Source: Glaciecola sp. XM2 (GTDB lineage Bacteria > Pseudomonadota > Gammaproteobacteria > Enterobacterales > Alteromonadaceae). From it: 64,000 bases of DNA. The stretch is from contig NZ_JAHEOJ010000013.1 of the NCBI RefSeq assembly GCF_018595715.1, forward strand, positions 31,679-95,678, written 5' to 3'. Made by a program: the position numbers and the translations under genes. Positions 7,718 through 15,462 of the stretch are shown one piece after another. Position 1 is the stretch's first letter. Each line of letters begins with the position of its first letter. A model generated the notes under the pieces. That model was given only the letters and a program-made list of their open reading frames with translations. It had not been told where the DNA came from and did no database searches.

Positions 7718-9168
7718 TTACGTTGATTGACTTACTTAACCATAATCCTTCACACATAGCCCTTGAATCCTCTAATGAATCGCTAACTTATGCACAACTA
7801 CAAACGAAAGTAGATAGCGTTGCACAATGGCTAGTGAAAAATAATGTTCGAAGTCTGGCGCTTTTAGCACAAAACAGCATGGCTTGGGTGGTGACAGATT
7901 TGGCGTGCCAGAGCTTGGGTATCGTAATCACTCCACTGCCGCTATTTTTCAGCCAAAGCCAGCTTCATACTATCTTAAAAGATATCGACGCTGACCTTAT
8001 TTTGAGCGATACCGATATCCCCTATGATTTCAATTTATACTGCGAAAGTATAAATCTACATGGGGCCAAGTTAACTCAGTCAATACTTTGTTCTGCACCT
8101 TCAGGCACGGTAAAGATCACTTTCACCTCAGGAACAACGGGGCAACCTAAAGGCGTTTGCTTGAGTGCTTCTAATCAACTGACGGTTGCTCACTCATTAG
8201 TCGAATCGATAGGACTTGAGCAACTACGCCACCTTTGCTTGTTGCCACTACCAACCTTACTAGAAAATATCGCTGGCGTGTATGCTCCACTGCTGTCCAA
8301 TGGCACCGTGATACTTGCTAGCGATACCGAAAGGGGTTTTGAAGGAAGCAAATTGGTTAATCCAGCGCAATTGCTTTCATGCATATCTAAACATTGCCCC
8401 AATTCATTGATACTCGTATCAGAGCTATTGCATGTGCTAATCGCTGCAGCAAAAAATGGCTGGGTGCCACCTACTTCACTTAGGTTTATTGCCGTTGGCG
8501 GCAGTCGAGTCTCTCCAAAAAGCATTATCGAGGCCAGAGCGCTCGGCTTGCCTGTTTGTCAAGGTTATGGCTTATCTGAATGCGGCTCAGTGGTGAGCCT
8601 ATGCTCACTAGAAGATGATGTTACAAGCACCGGAAAGCTGCTTCCTCACATTCAAGCATCAATAATAGACAATGAGCTGGTAGTACAAAGCAATTGTTTT
8701 TTAGGATATTTAAATACACCAGATTCTTGGAACCCATCTGCTATTCAAACTGGGGATATAGCGACAATTAAAAACAACAGTCTTTATTTAACCGGCAGAA
8801 TAAAAAATACCATTATTAATTCATATGGCCGAAATATTTCGCCTGAGTGGGTCGAATCTGAATTAATGGCTACAGGCTTATTCGCACAGACCGTTGTACT
8901 AGGGGACGCTCGCCCCTTCTGCACAGCCTTGCTTGTTCCTGTCAACGAACGTGTAAATGCTGCACAAATCGAAAAACGACTCACTGACATAAACCAAGCC
9001 TTGCCAGACTATGCGCAAATATTCAATCCGATTGTATTGGCTGCGCCAATGCGCTTTGAAGATGGGCTATACACTCAAAATATGAGACCCCGTAGAGCCG
9101 CAATTCTAGATTATTTTTCTGATCAAATAGAGCAAGTCTATTCACTATCAACTGCTTTGGAGGCATAA
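7714..9168 (+). CDS. AMP-forming acyl-CoA ligase-like enzyme (ANL superfamily)
   Basis: A 484-residue adenylate-forming enzyme that should activate a carboxylic acid as an acyl-adenylate, then pass it to CoA, a carrier or an amine. Motifs in order: P-loop TSGTTGQPKG (138-147), GYGLSE (284-289), TGD (347-349) and the hinge region GRIKN (361-365). The A10 region, where a catalytic Lys is normal, reads QNMRPRR (455-461) with Arg458 where Lys is expected, so the half-reaction chemistry could be altered. The protein is short compared with typical 550-600-residue fatty acyl ligases. It overlaps the hemolysin-family gene by four bases (ATGA), implying translational coupling. Confidence 0.88.
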   Translation: MITLIDLLNHNPSHIALESSNESLTYAQLQTKVDSVAQWLVKNNVRSLALLAQNSMAWVVTDLACQSLGIVITPLPLFFSQSQLHTILKDIDADLILSDTDIPYDFNLYCESINLHGAKLTQSILCSAPSGTVKITFTSGTTGQPKGVCLSASNQLTVAHSLVESIGLEQLRHLCLLPLPTLLENIAGVYAPLLSNGTVILASDTERGFEGSKLVNPAQLLSCISKHCPNSLILVSELLHVLIAAAKNGWVPPTSLRFIAVGGSRVSPKSIIEARALGLPVCQGYGLSECGSVVSLCSLEDDVTSTGKLLPHIQASIIDNELVVQSNCFLGYLNTPDSWNPSAIQTGDIATIKNNSLYLTGRIKNTIINSYGRNISPEWVESELMATGLFAQTVVLGDARPFCTALLVPVNERVNAAQIEKRLTDINQALPDYAQIFNPIVLAAPMRFEDGLYTQNMRPRRAAILDYFSDQIEQVYSLSTALEA

Positions 9169-9171
9169 AGC

Positions 9172-9843
9172 ATGAATTTATATCAACGACTATTAACAGA
9201 AACGACTCAAGAGCGTGAATACTTATTGTCGGCACCTATCATTAAAAGATGTTTTGACGCAGATGTGCAAACGTCTGACTACGTCGCTTTCTTAACACAG
9301 GCCTATCATCACGTAAAACACACTGTTCCACTTTTAATGGCGGTGGGGGCGCGTCTCCCTGAGAATAAGGAATGGCTCAGAGAGGCAGTTGCAGAATATA
9401 TTGAAGAGGAGCTTGGGCATCAAGAGTGGGTGCTCAACGACATTGAAGCTTGTGGCTATGATAAAGAAAAAGCGCGCGGCAGCCAGCCAAACCTTGCAAC
9501 GGAGCTTATGGTCTCGTATGCATATGATTCCATTAATAGAAACAGTCCACTTGCGTTTTTTGGGATGGTTCATGTCCTCGAAGGAACCAGTATTGCTATG
9601 GCGGACAATGCTGCAAGTAACATTCAAAAGGCCATTGGCTTGCCCAAAAAAGCATTTAGCTATTTGCGTTCACATGGCTCACTAGATATTGAACATGTGA
9701 AGTTTTTTGAGGACTTAATGACTAAAATCGATGACATCGACGAGCAAAACATTATTGTACTGAGTGCCAAAAAATTCTTTATTTTATATGGCAACATGTT
9801 CAGGTCGCTTGATACAAGCGAAGCTAAACTGGCCGTTGCCTAG
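9172..9843 (+). CDS. Heme-oxygenase-like diiron oxidase/TenA-fold protein
   Basis: A 223-residue all-helical protein of the TenA/PqqC/heme-oxygenase-like superfamily. Possible metal ligands are conspicuous: Glu75 or Glu78-80 with His83 (in YIEEELGH), Glu137 (in HVLEG), and the set His168-x3-Asp172-x2-His175 in SHGSLDIEH. This spacing matches the ligand pattern of heme-oxygenase-like diiron oxidases and oxygenases such as SznF and relatives, rather than a thiaminase, which uses a catalytic Cys. It would act in the cytoplasm on an activated or carrier-bound substrate. The gene starts 3 bases after the ligase stop and is followed by an SDR, a gene order that suggests a biosynthetic pathway. Some databases call such proteins TenA family transcriptional regulators, which I consider misleading. 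Confidence 0.82.
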   Translation: MNLYQRLLTETTQEREYLLSAPIIKRCFDADVQTSDYVAFLTQAYHHVKHTVPLLMAVGARLPENKEWLREAVAEYIEEELGHQEWVLNDIEACGYDKEKARGSQPNLATELMVSYAYDSINRNSPLAFFGMVHVLEGTSIAMADNAASNIQKAIGLPKKAFSYLRSHGSLDIEHVKFFEDLMTKIDDIDEQNIIVLSAKKFFILYGNMFRSLDTSEAKLAVA

Positions 9844-9853
9844 AGTCGCTGTC

Positions 9854-10654
9854 ATGAGCATTAATAAACTATGTGTAGTCACAGGCGCTTCTGGTGGCAT
9901 TGGCAGCGAAATAGCCATTGCACTTGATCTCGCCGGGCATCGAGTCATTATTCAGGGGCGCAATGAACAAAAGCTATTGCAGTTACAGAAAAAAATGCGT
10001 GACTCTACTGAAATTGTTGTGGGTGATCTCACTGATACTGAACAGCGTTCGGCTGCGATAAAACAGATTTTCAAAATTGGCAGTCCAGACTTGTTAGTCA
10101 ATGCCGCCGGTGTTTCTGATTTTAAAAGTTTTGACATTCAGACACATGAAGAGATTGAAGCTATGATTGCAACCAATTTGCTCGCCCCTATTTTGTTAAT
10201 TCATGGGTTTTTAAACGAAGCGAAACAAAGGTCTTTTAACAACAGCACAAAACCTATCGATATTATCAATATAGGCTCTGCGTTTGGCTACATTGGCTAT
10301 CCAGGGTTCAGTAGCTATTGCGCCACTAAATCTGGCCTTAGGGGTTTTACTGAATCACTTGCCCGAGAATATTCTGACAGTTCGTTTACCTTTAAATACT
10401 TTGCACCACGAGCGACAAAAACTGACATTAATTCAACTCGTGTTGATCAACTGAATGTCCAGCTGGGTAACGCGATAGATTTACCCACGGTGGTTGCCCA
10501 AGAATTCATGTCGTTTTACCAGTGTAATCAACGTGAACGAGTCGTTGGTTGGCCTGAAAAATTATTTGTTCGCATTAATGCGCTCTTTCCATCAATTATA
10601 GATAAGGCAATTAAAAGTAAACTCGCAACCATTAACCAATATTTGAAAGCTTAA
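9854..10654 (+). CDS. Short-chain dehydrogenase/reductase
   Basis: A 266-residue NAD(P)-dependent SDR. The ATG at 9854 is chosen because it gives the normal start (MSINKLCVVTGASGGIG) and avoids overlap with the preceding gene. The dinucleotide motif TGASGGIG (about 10-17), NAAG (about 85), catalytic Ser in NIGSAFGYIG and YCATK (Tyr-x3-Lys) are all present. The C-terminus has a long hydrophobic/basic extension. Being tenth-of-a-kilobase close to the ligase and diiron protein, it probably reduces or oxidises the same pathway intermediate. Confidence 0.92.
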   Translation: MSINKLCVVTGASGGIGSEIAIALDLAGHRVIIQGRNEQKLLQLQKKMRDSTEIVVGDLTDTEQRSAAIKQIFKIGSPDLLVNAAGVSDFKSFDIQTHEEIEAMIATNLLAPILLIHGFLNEAKQRSFNNSTKPIDIINIGSAFGYIGYPGFSSYCATKSGLRGFTESLAREYSDSSFTFKYFAPRATKTDINSTRVDQLNVQLGNAIDLPTVVAQEFMSFYQCNQRERVVGWPEKLFVRINALFPSIIDKAIKSKLATINQYLKA

Positions 10655-10681
10655 ACGCTTATTGAAATAAGAGAATTAATC

Positions 10682-11350
10682 ATGAAAATAAACAATCACA
10701 TACAACTGAGCGCATTGCTCCTATCATTGATAATATCTACCAACGTTTTGAGTTCGACACAACCTACAAGCGATTTACTCGCCTTGCAGCAACAATGGGC
10801 AAAGGTCAATTATACGATGGAAAACAAAGCCCAAGCGAAGGGGTTTGAAGACCTAGTCTTACAGGCAAACAATTTGGTTGAGAGTAATCCTAAAAGTGCA
10901 GATGCGCTAATATGGCTTGGTATTGTAAAATCAAGCTATGCGGGAGCAAAAGGCGGGCTTGGCGCCCTTGGGTTAGTGAAAGAAGCAAAAAACGCCTTTG
11001 AGCAAGCTCTAGCAATTGATGATACAGCATTAGATGGTTCTGCATACACGAGTCTTGGTACGCTCTATCATAAAGTGCCAGGCTGGCCCATTGGCTTTGG
11101 TGATGACGATGATGCTAAGATGTTGTTAGAAAAAGCCCTAATGATTAACCCGACGGGGATCGACACGAATTATTTTTATGGCGAATTCCTATTTGATGAA
11201 AAAGACTATGTCGGTGCCAAAAAGTACTTATCACTTGCTTTAGCTGCACCAAACAGGCCGCATAGATCATTAGCAGATGAATCCCGTCGGGCGGAAATAG
11301 CAAATTTGATGGCAAAAGTAGACAAAAAGTTAACCAAAAAAAATAGCTGA
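10682..11350 (+). CDS. Exported TPR-like protein
   Basis: A 222-residue protein with a signal peptide (about 1-24). The body is made of helical repeats of TPR type: residues about 65-85 (SADALIWLGIVKSSYAGA), 100-125 (AKNAFEQALAIDD) and 140-165 (AKMLLEKALMINP) each carry the alanine/leucine pattern. An acidic GFGDDDD turn sits between repeats. It resembles periplasmic helical proteins near metal or tripartite transport systems. Its stop codon overlaps the response regulator start by one base, tying it to the two-component system and the iron-type genes downstream. Confidence 0.75.
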   Translation: MKINNHIQLSALLLSLIISTNVLSSTQPTSDLLALQQQWAKVNYTMENKAQAKGFEDLVLQANNLVESNPKSADALIWLGIVKSSYAGAKGGLGALGLVKEAKNAFEQALAIDDTALDGSAYTSLGTLYHKVPGWPIGFGDDDDAKMLLEKALMINPTGIDTNYFYGEFLFDEKDYVGAKKYLSLALAAPNRPHRSLADESRRAEIANLMAKVDKKLTKKNS

Positions 11351-12018
11351 TGAGAATATTACTGGTCGAAGATGACATCCCGCTCGCTGAGGGCCTAAAA
11401 CAATCACTGCATAGAGAAAATTATGCCGTGGACTGGGTTGAAACGGGTAGCTACGCTTTAAATGCAGTTCGGGGGGGCGATGTCGAATTAATGATTCTCG
11501 ATTTGGGCCTCCCTGATATGGATGGCCTAGATGTACTAAAAAAAGCGAAGGAATACAAAGCTGATTTACCCGTTCTTGTTCTTACCGCTCGCGATGGTAT
11601 CGACAGTAAAGTAATGGGTTTGGATCTAGGAGCAGAAGATTATTTAGCGAAGCCGTTTGATATTGCAGAGCTTTTGGCGCGTATGCGCGTCATTGAACGT
11701 CGCCTTGGTACCGGTAAATCTTCACTGATATTTGTTGGGGATATCCGCTTAGATCTCAAAGCAAATTTGATCTTTGATAATAATGAAGAGATCAATCTAT
11801 CTCGTAAAGAATACATGATAGCGAAAGCGCTGATAGAAAACGCGGGCAGAATTCAGTCAAAAACTCAGCTAGAAACTAAACTCTATGAGTGGGGCGAAGA
11901 AATTAGTAGTAATGCAATTGAAGTCCATGTGCATAATATTCGTAAGAAATTCCCGAAAGATTTCGTGCAAACCGTAAGAGGCGTAGGTTACATAGTTCGT
12001 CCCACCCTTAAAACTTAA
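11350..12018 (+). CDS. OmpR-family response regulator (PmrA/QseB-like)
   Basis: A 222-residue response regulator. The receiver domain (1-115) has the acidic pair Glu7-Asp8-Asp9, phosphoacceptor Asp51, Thr79 and Lys101. The winged-helix DNA-binding domain (about 125-218) carries LSRKEYMIAKALIENAGRI and the terminal VRGVGYIVR strand. The subgroup resembles QseB/PmrA/BasR. A matching YTTAAK-N5-YTTAAK box lies at 6942-6958 upstream of the operon, so it probably controls its own operon. It is followed after 33 bases by its cognate kinase. Confidence 0.94.
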   Translation: MRILLVEDDIPLAEGLKQSLHRENYAVDWVETGSYALNAVRGGDVELMILDLGLPDMDGLDVLKKAKEYKADLPVLVLTARDGIDSKVMGLDLGAEDYLAKPFDIAELLARMRVIERRLGTGKSSLIFVGDIRLDLKANLIFDNNEEINLSRKEYMIAKALIENAGRIQSKTQLETKLYEWGEEISSNAIEVHVHNIRKKFPKDFVQTVRGVGYIVRPTLKT

Positions 12019-12051
12019 ACTTTATGTTAATGCTTTAAAGAGAACAATTGA

Positions 12052-13383
12052 GTGTCTATAAAACGGCGACTGATCATACTAATTATCTCCACTGTCGTGT
12101 TAGCGTCGTTTTTTGCCGCGTTGCATGGGTATCGTAATAGCCTCGAGCAACTAGATGATGTATTTGACGAAGAGTTAATTACGGTGTCGGCATTTCTGTC
12201 AGGGTTTGTTAATCAATCAAATGGACTTCCTGAGAAGGTTGACAGCGAAATAACGTATCAGATATTTGTCAACAATCAACTCATTAGCAGCAGTATGGCC
12301 TCACCCAACGCAAAAATGACACTCGTAAACCAAGGTTTTGATGAAGTCTCGTTTCATGGAAAACGATGGCGGACGTATTCCTCGACCTCCGTTAATGAGG
12401 GCAGCAATGTCACAATAATGGTCGCTCACCCTATTCAAAAACGAATTGATGCGGCTGAGTCTATTTTATTTGCCACAATCACCCCGATTGTGATTTCGAT
12501 ACCGTTAATTGCATTTCTTATTATTTATATTATTAATCGAAGCTTATCCACGTTAATTACGCTCTCCAATGAAATAAAGGATAAAAACACTGACGATTTA
12601 ACCGAAATAGTAATTCATCAGCCGCCAGAGGAGTTAGCGCCTGTAATAAGGAGAATGAATAATCTATTCCTGCGTTTAGCGAACGCCTTTGATAGAGAAA
12701 AGCAACTTGCTGCAAATGCCGCGCATGAACTCAGAACACCGATCAGTGTTTTAAAATTAACGGCGCACAATATACAAAGTGAATTCGCGCAACAATCACT
12801 CACACCGGCGTTGATAAGCGAGCTAAACGACAATGTTTCTCGTATGGCGCACGTGATTGAACAAATGATTTCGTTATATAAATATACTCCTGACCAGTTT
12901 ATCGGGAAAAAAACAAATGAGAACCTGCGAGATATTGTGCAGGAAGTAATAAGCAAAAATTACGAAATGATCGCACAAAATGGCCAGACAATATCATTAG
13001 AAGGCGACGATGCATGGGTAAGTGGCGAACATTTTGCGCTCTCAACCCTATTTGAGAATATTCTAAAAAACGCAATCAAATACAGTGGTCATAGCACAGA
13101 AATAAAGGTAACGCTTGCGCAAGATAGCTTAGCAACTACCTTAACCGTGGAAGATTCTGGGGCGGGTATAGATGAAGCTGACTACCTCAAGATTTTTGAG
13201 CGTTTTTATCGCGTTCAAAATGCAGTAACACGCGAAAAAGGGTCCGGTCTTGGCCTGTCTATTGTAAAACATATTTGTGATTTACATTCAGCTAACATTG
13301 AAGCGAGCAAATCATCCCTAGGCGGTTTAAAAATCTCAATTTTGTTCCATCGCATCAAAGAAGTATCGGAAGGTGTGATGTAA
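12052..13383 (+). CDS. Sensor histidine kinase, QseC/PmrB-like
   Basis: A 443-residue membrane kinase starting with GTG at 12052 behind an AAAGAGAA binding site. TM helices at about 7-24 and 137-161 enclose a periplasmic domain of about 110 residues. A linker follows, then HisKA with His225 in AANAAHELRTP, the N box FENILKNAIKYS, G1 VEDSGAGID and G2 GSGLGLSIV. The periplasmic domain is acidic (DDVFDEEL) but has no strict ExxE pair of the PmrB ferric-iron sensor, so the signal is unknown. Genes for a cupredoxin and an FTR1-like protein follow immediately, suggesting metal sensing (inference). Confidence 0.93.
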   Translation: MSIKRRLIILIISTVVLASFFAALHGYRNSLEQLDDVFDEELITVSAFLSGFVNQSNGLPEKVDSEITYQIFVNNQLISSSMASPNAKMTLVNQGFDEVSFHGKRWRTYSSTSVNEGSNVTIMVAHPIQKRIDAAESILFATITPIVISIPLIAFLIIYIINRSLSTLITLSNEIKDKNTDDLTEIVIHQPPEELAPVIRRMNNLFLRLANAFDREKQLAANAAHELRTPISVLKLTAHNIQSEFAQQSLTPALISELNDNVSRMAHVIEQMISLYKYTPDQFIGKKTNENLRDIVQEVISKNYEMIAQNGQTISLEGDDAWVSGEHFALSTLFENILKNAIKYSGHSTEIKVTLAQDSLATTLTVEDSGAGIDEADYLKIFERFYRVQNAVTREKGSGLGLSIVKHICDLHSANIEASKSSLGGLKISILFHRIKEVSEGVM

Positions 13384-13384
13384 C

Positions 13385-13738
13385 ATGCAATGGACCACCC
13401 GTATTGTGATTGCAGCAAGTATAACGTTAGCATCAGGCTTGATGCCCGTGATAGCTGAAGAAACTAAAGTATTCGCGCTTGTTCTGAAAAATCACACGTT
13501 TATGCCAGCAACGCTGACAATCCCAGCGAATGAAAAAGTGAAGATCATAATAGAAAATAAAGACGACACCGCAGAAGAGTTTGACAGTTTCGACCTAAAT
13601 CGAGAGAGAGTGATTTTTGCTGGTAAAAGTGCCACTATTTACGTTGGACCGTTGCCCCCTGGGACATACGAATATTTTGGTGAATATCACCCTAACAGCG
13701 CGCGCGGCCAAGTGATCGTCAGCGAGGAAAGACCATGA
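13385..13738 (+). CDS. Periplasmic cupredoxin-domain protein
   Basis: A 117-residue protein with a signal peptide (about 1-24) and a single cupredoxin-like beta-sandwich. Typical signatures are LVLKNHTFMPATLTIPANEK (about 31-50), the acidic EEFDS stretch, and FGEYHPNSARGQVIV near the C-terminus. The His in EYHP and the N-terminal His are candidate metal ligands. Such domains occur next to FTR1-type permeases, where they are thought to handle or oxidise iron before uptake. It starts one base after the kinase stop, and its TGA overlaps the next ATG (ATGA). Confidence 0.85.
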   Translation: MQWTTRIVIAASITLASGLMPVIAEETKVFALVLKNHTFMPATLTIPANEKVKIIIENKDDTAEEFDSFDLNRERVIFAGKSATIYVGPLPPGTYEYFGEYHPNSARGQVIVSEERP

Positions 13739-14511
13739 TAATCACTAGCGTTATCTTATTTCTAAAAGACCTACTGCCGATTTTTGTCTTGTTTTGCTAT
13801 TTATCTGTGTTTTTCGAAAAACAAAAAATCACATTAGCTTTCATGTCTTTGATAGCCCTTGGCGGAATACTCTCAACGTTTGCGCTGTTCACGATGGCCG
13901 AAGTCATAAGTGACTTGTTTGAAGGTGTAGGCCTAGAGTTGACCTTTGTTATCTTGCTGTTTTTATTTTATGTTTCTGGAGTATATATTTCGCTGCGAGA
14001 AACGTCTCCAATAGCTCGGAATAAGGTAATGCTATTTATCTGCATAACTACCTTCATTGCAATTGAAGGAGCAGGATTCTTAGTGTTTTTTAGCGTCACT
14101 GAACAACACACAGGTAGCCTTCAAAATGTTCTATTAGGCTGCATTGTTGGATTAGGTATATGCAGCAGTTTTAGCGCACTATTTCGCTTCTTACTTAGTG
14201 AATTAAAACAAAGTCGCTATGAATGGGTATTTACACTCCTGTGGAGTGCTTTTTTGGCCGGTCAAGCTAGCAAAATTACATCGCTATTATCTCAAGTCGA
14301 CATAATCTCGACTGGGGCACCATTGTTTGATGCAAGCAGATGGGTAGAAGACAGTTCAGAATATGGGCACATACTAAACGCCCTATTTGGATATGAATCT
14401 TCACCGACACTTGCCATGTCAATCACTTACGTAATTGCTTTTGTGATCCCCATCACTATTCGTTCAATTGTCAAAATCAAACTTTCAGCACGTGAGGTGG
14501 CTCATGCTTAA
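13735..14511 (+). CDS. Polytopic membrane protein, FTR1-like but lacking the REXXE motif
   Basis: A 258-residue protein with about seven hydrophobic helices. Gene order (directly after a cupredoxin) and length suggest the FTR1 iron permease family. However, the family's iron-binding REXXE signature in the first helix is not present: the corresponding position reads FLKDLLP. The only RE pair (SLRETSP) sits after helix 3 and is not followed by Glu at the right place. It may be a diverged permease with a different substrate, or an electron-transfer or assembly partner. Family assignment is tentative; membrane topology is clear. Confidence 0.6.
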   Translation: MIITSVILFLKDLLPIFVLFCYLSVFFEKQKITLAFMSLIALGGILSTFALFTMAEVISDLFEGVGLELTFVILLFLFYVSGVYISLRETSPIARNKVMLFICITTFIAIEGAGFLVFFSVTEQHTGSLQNVLLGCIVGLGICSSFSALFRFLLSELKQSRYEWVFTLLWSAFLAGQASKITSLLSQVDIISTGAPLFDASRWVEDSSEYGHILNALFGYESSPTLAMSITYVIAFVIPITIRSIVKIKLSAREVAHA

Positions 14512-15196
14512 GTGGAGCTCTATCATCTTATTGGTAATATCATGTCAAAGCCTTGCAGATGGCATGGTTGTAGACAAGGTTTATCACCCATATGTAACCG
14601 TTAACGAGCGTGAATTTGAATGGCGTTTTATGTCGAGTCAAACAGACCAGAGCAATGTATTGGCGCAGCGCTTTGGCTATGGCCACTCCTTTTACGAAAA
14701 TGTCGCATTTGAAGTTTACCTTGTCGGTGAGCGTGATGAAACAGGCGATTTTCAGCTATCGGCCTACGAATTTGAAACCCGCTGGATGATAACTGAACAG
14801 GGAAAATATTGGGCAGACTGGGGGGCTGTATTTGAGATTGAAAAGCAAAAATCAGTCAATAATTATGAGGCTTCGGTAGGTGTGATTTTCGAAAAAGAAA
14901 TCGGTATAACAAGCTTAACTATGAACTTGTTTGCGATTCGTGAGTGGGGACAAACCATCGAAAGCGAATGGGAAACAGAGTTTAGGTTACAGTATCGCTA
15001 CCGCTACATTCCAGAGCTACAACCTTCTATTGAGCTGTATTCTGGAGAAGATTTTGTAGGTATTGGACCAGGTTTTATGGGCGTATATCGTATCGAAGGT
15101 CAAAAGCAAATTAAATGGGAGGCCGGCTTTATTACAGAAGTCGCGAATAGTGGCAAAAATCACACTCTCCGATTTGCCATAGAATACGAATTCTAA
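14504..15196 (+). CDS. Exported, probable outer-membrane beta-barrel protein
   Basis: A 230-residue protein. The ATG at 14504 is preferred over an upstream in-frame start at 14468, because GTGAGG lies just before it and it gives a compact signal peptide (MLKWSSIILLVISCQSLADG). The mature part alternates charged and aromatic residues and ends in an aromatic-terminated strand (RFAIEYEF), typical of outer-membrane barrels. It is the last gene of the operon and overlaps the FTR1-like gene by eight bases. It could be the outer-membrane component for the substrate handled by the cupredoxin/FTR1-like pair. No named family recognised. Confidence 0.7.
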   Translation: MLKWSSIILLVISCQSLADGMVVDKVYHPYVTVNEREFEWRFMSSQTDQSNVLAQRFGYGHSFYENVAFEVYLVGERDETGDFQLSAYEFETRWMITEQGKYWADWGAVFEIEKQKSVNNYEASVGVIFEKEIGITSLTMNLFAIREWGQTIESEWETEFRLQYRYRYIPELQPSIELYSGEDFVGIGPGFMGVYRIEGQKQIKWEAGFITEVANSGKNHTLRFAIEYEF

Positions 15197-15462
15197 AAAT
15201 ATAGAAAACCACTTTTTATTTAAAAAATTTTAGAAAAGTTAAGCTTTCTTTTGACAAGTCACCTTTGGTTGTAATCTTTTACCACCTATAAATGCTATGG
15301 GTCTGAGAGCCCATATAAGTAGCTATCAAAAAGTCACAGATGTTTGCATAAACGCTTACCCCTTAGCTAGCCTTGCTCTTTGAAAGAGCTCTATTGCAAG
15401 GAGCAGGCAGAGTGTTTATGCTCTGCGTCATTCTTGTATACTCGCCACTGTTGTTATTCTTT
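15197..15462. other. Intergenic region with hairpins upstream of DUF2891 gene
   Basis: Two inverted repeats are visible: TATGGG (15296-15301) with CCCATA (15310-15315), and CCTTGC (15371-15376) with GCAAGG (15396-15401), the latter enclosing CTCTTTGAAAGAG. They may be leader structures of the next gene or a weak terminator region of the operon ending at 15196. No intrinsic terminator with a proper T-tract is evident. Confidence 0.35.

Noticed and set aside
9172..9843. TenA thiaminase or transcriptional regulator assignment
   Set aside because: There is no catalytic Cys in the expected place and no DNA-binding motif, while a full diiron ligand pattern is present.
15197..15300. Promoter TTGACA near 15251 with TAATCT
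   Set aside because: The spacing is only 15 bases, too short for a confident sigma-70 promoter.
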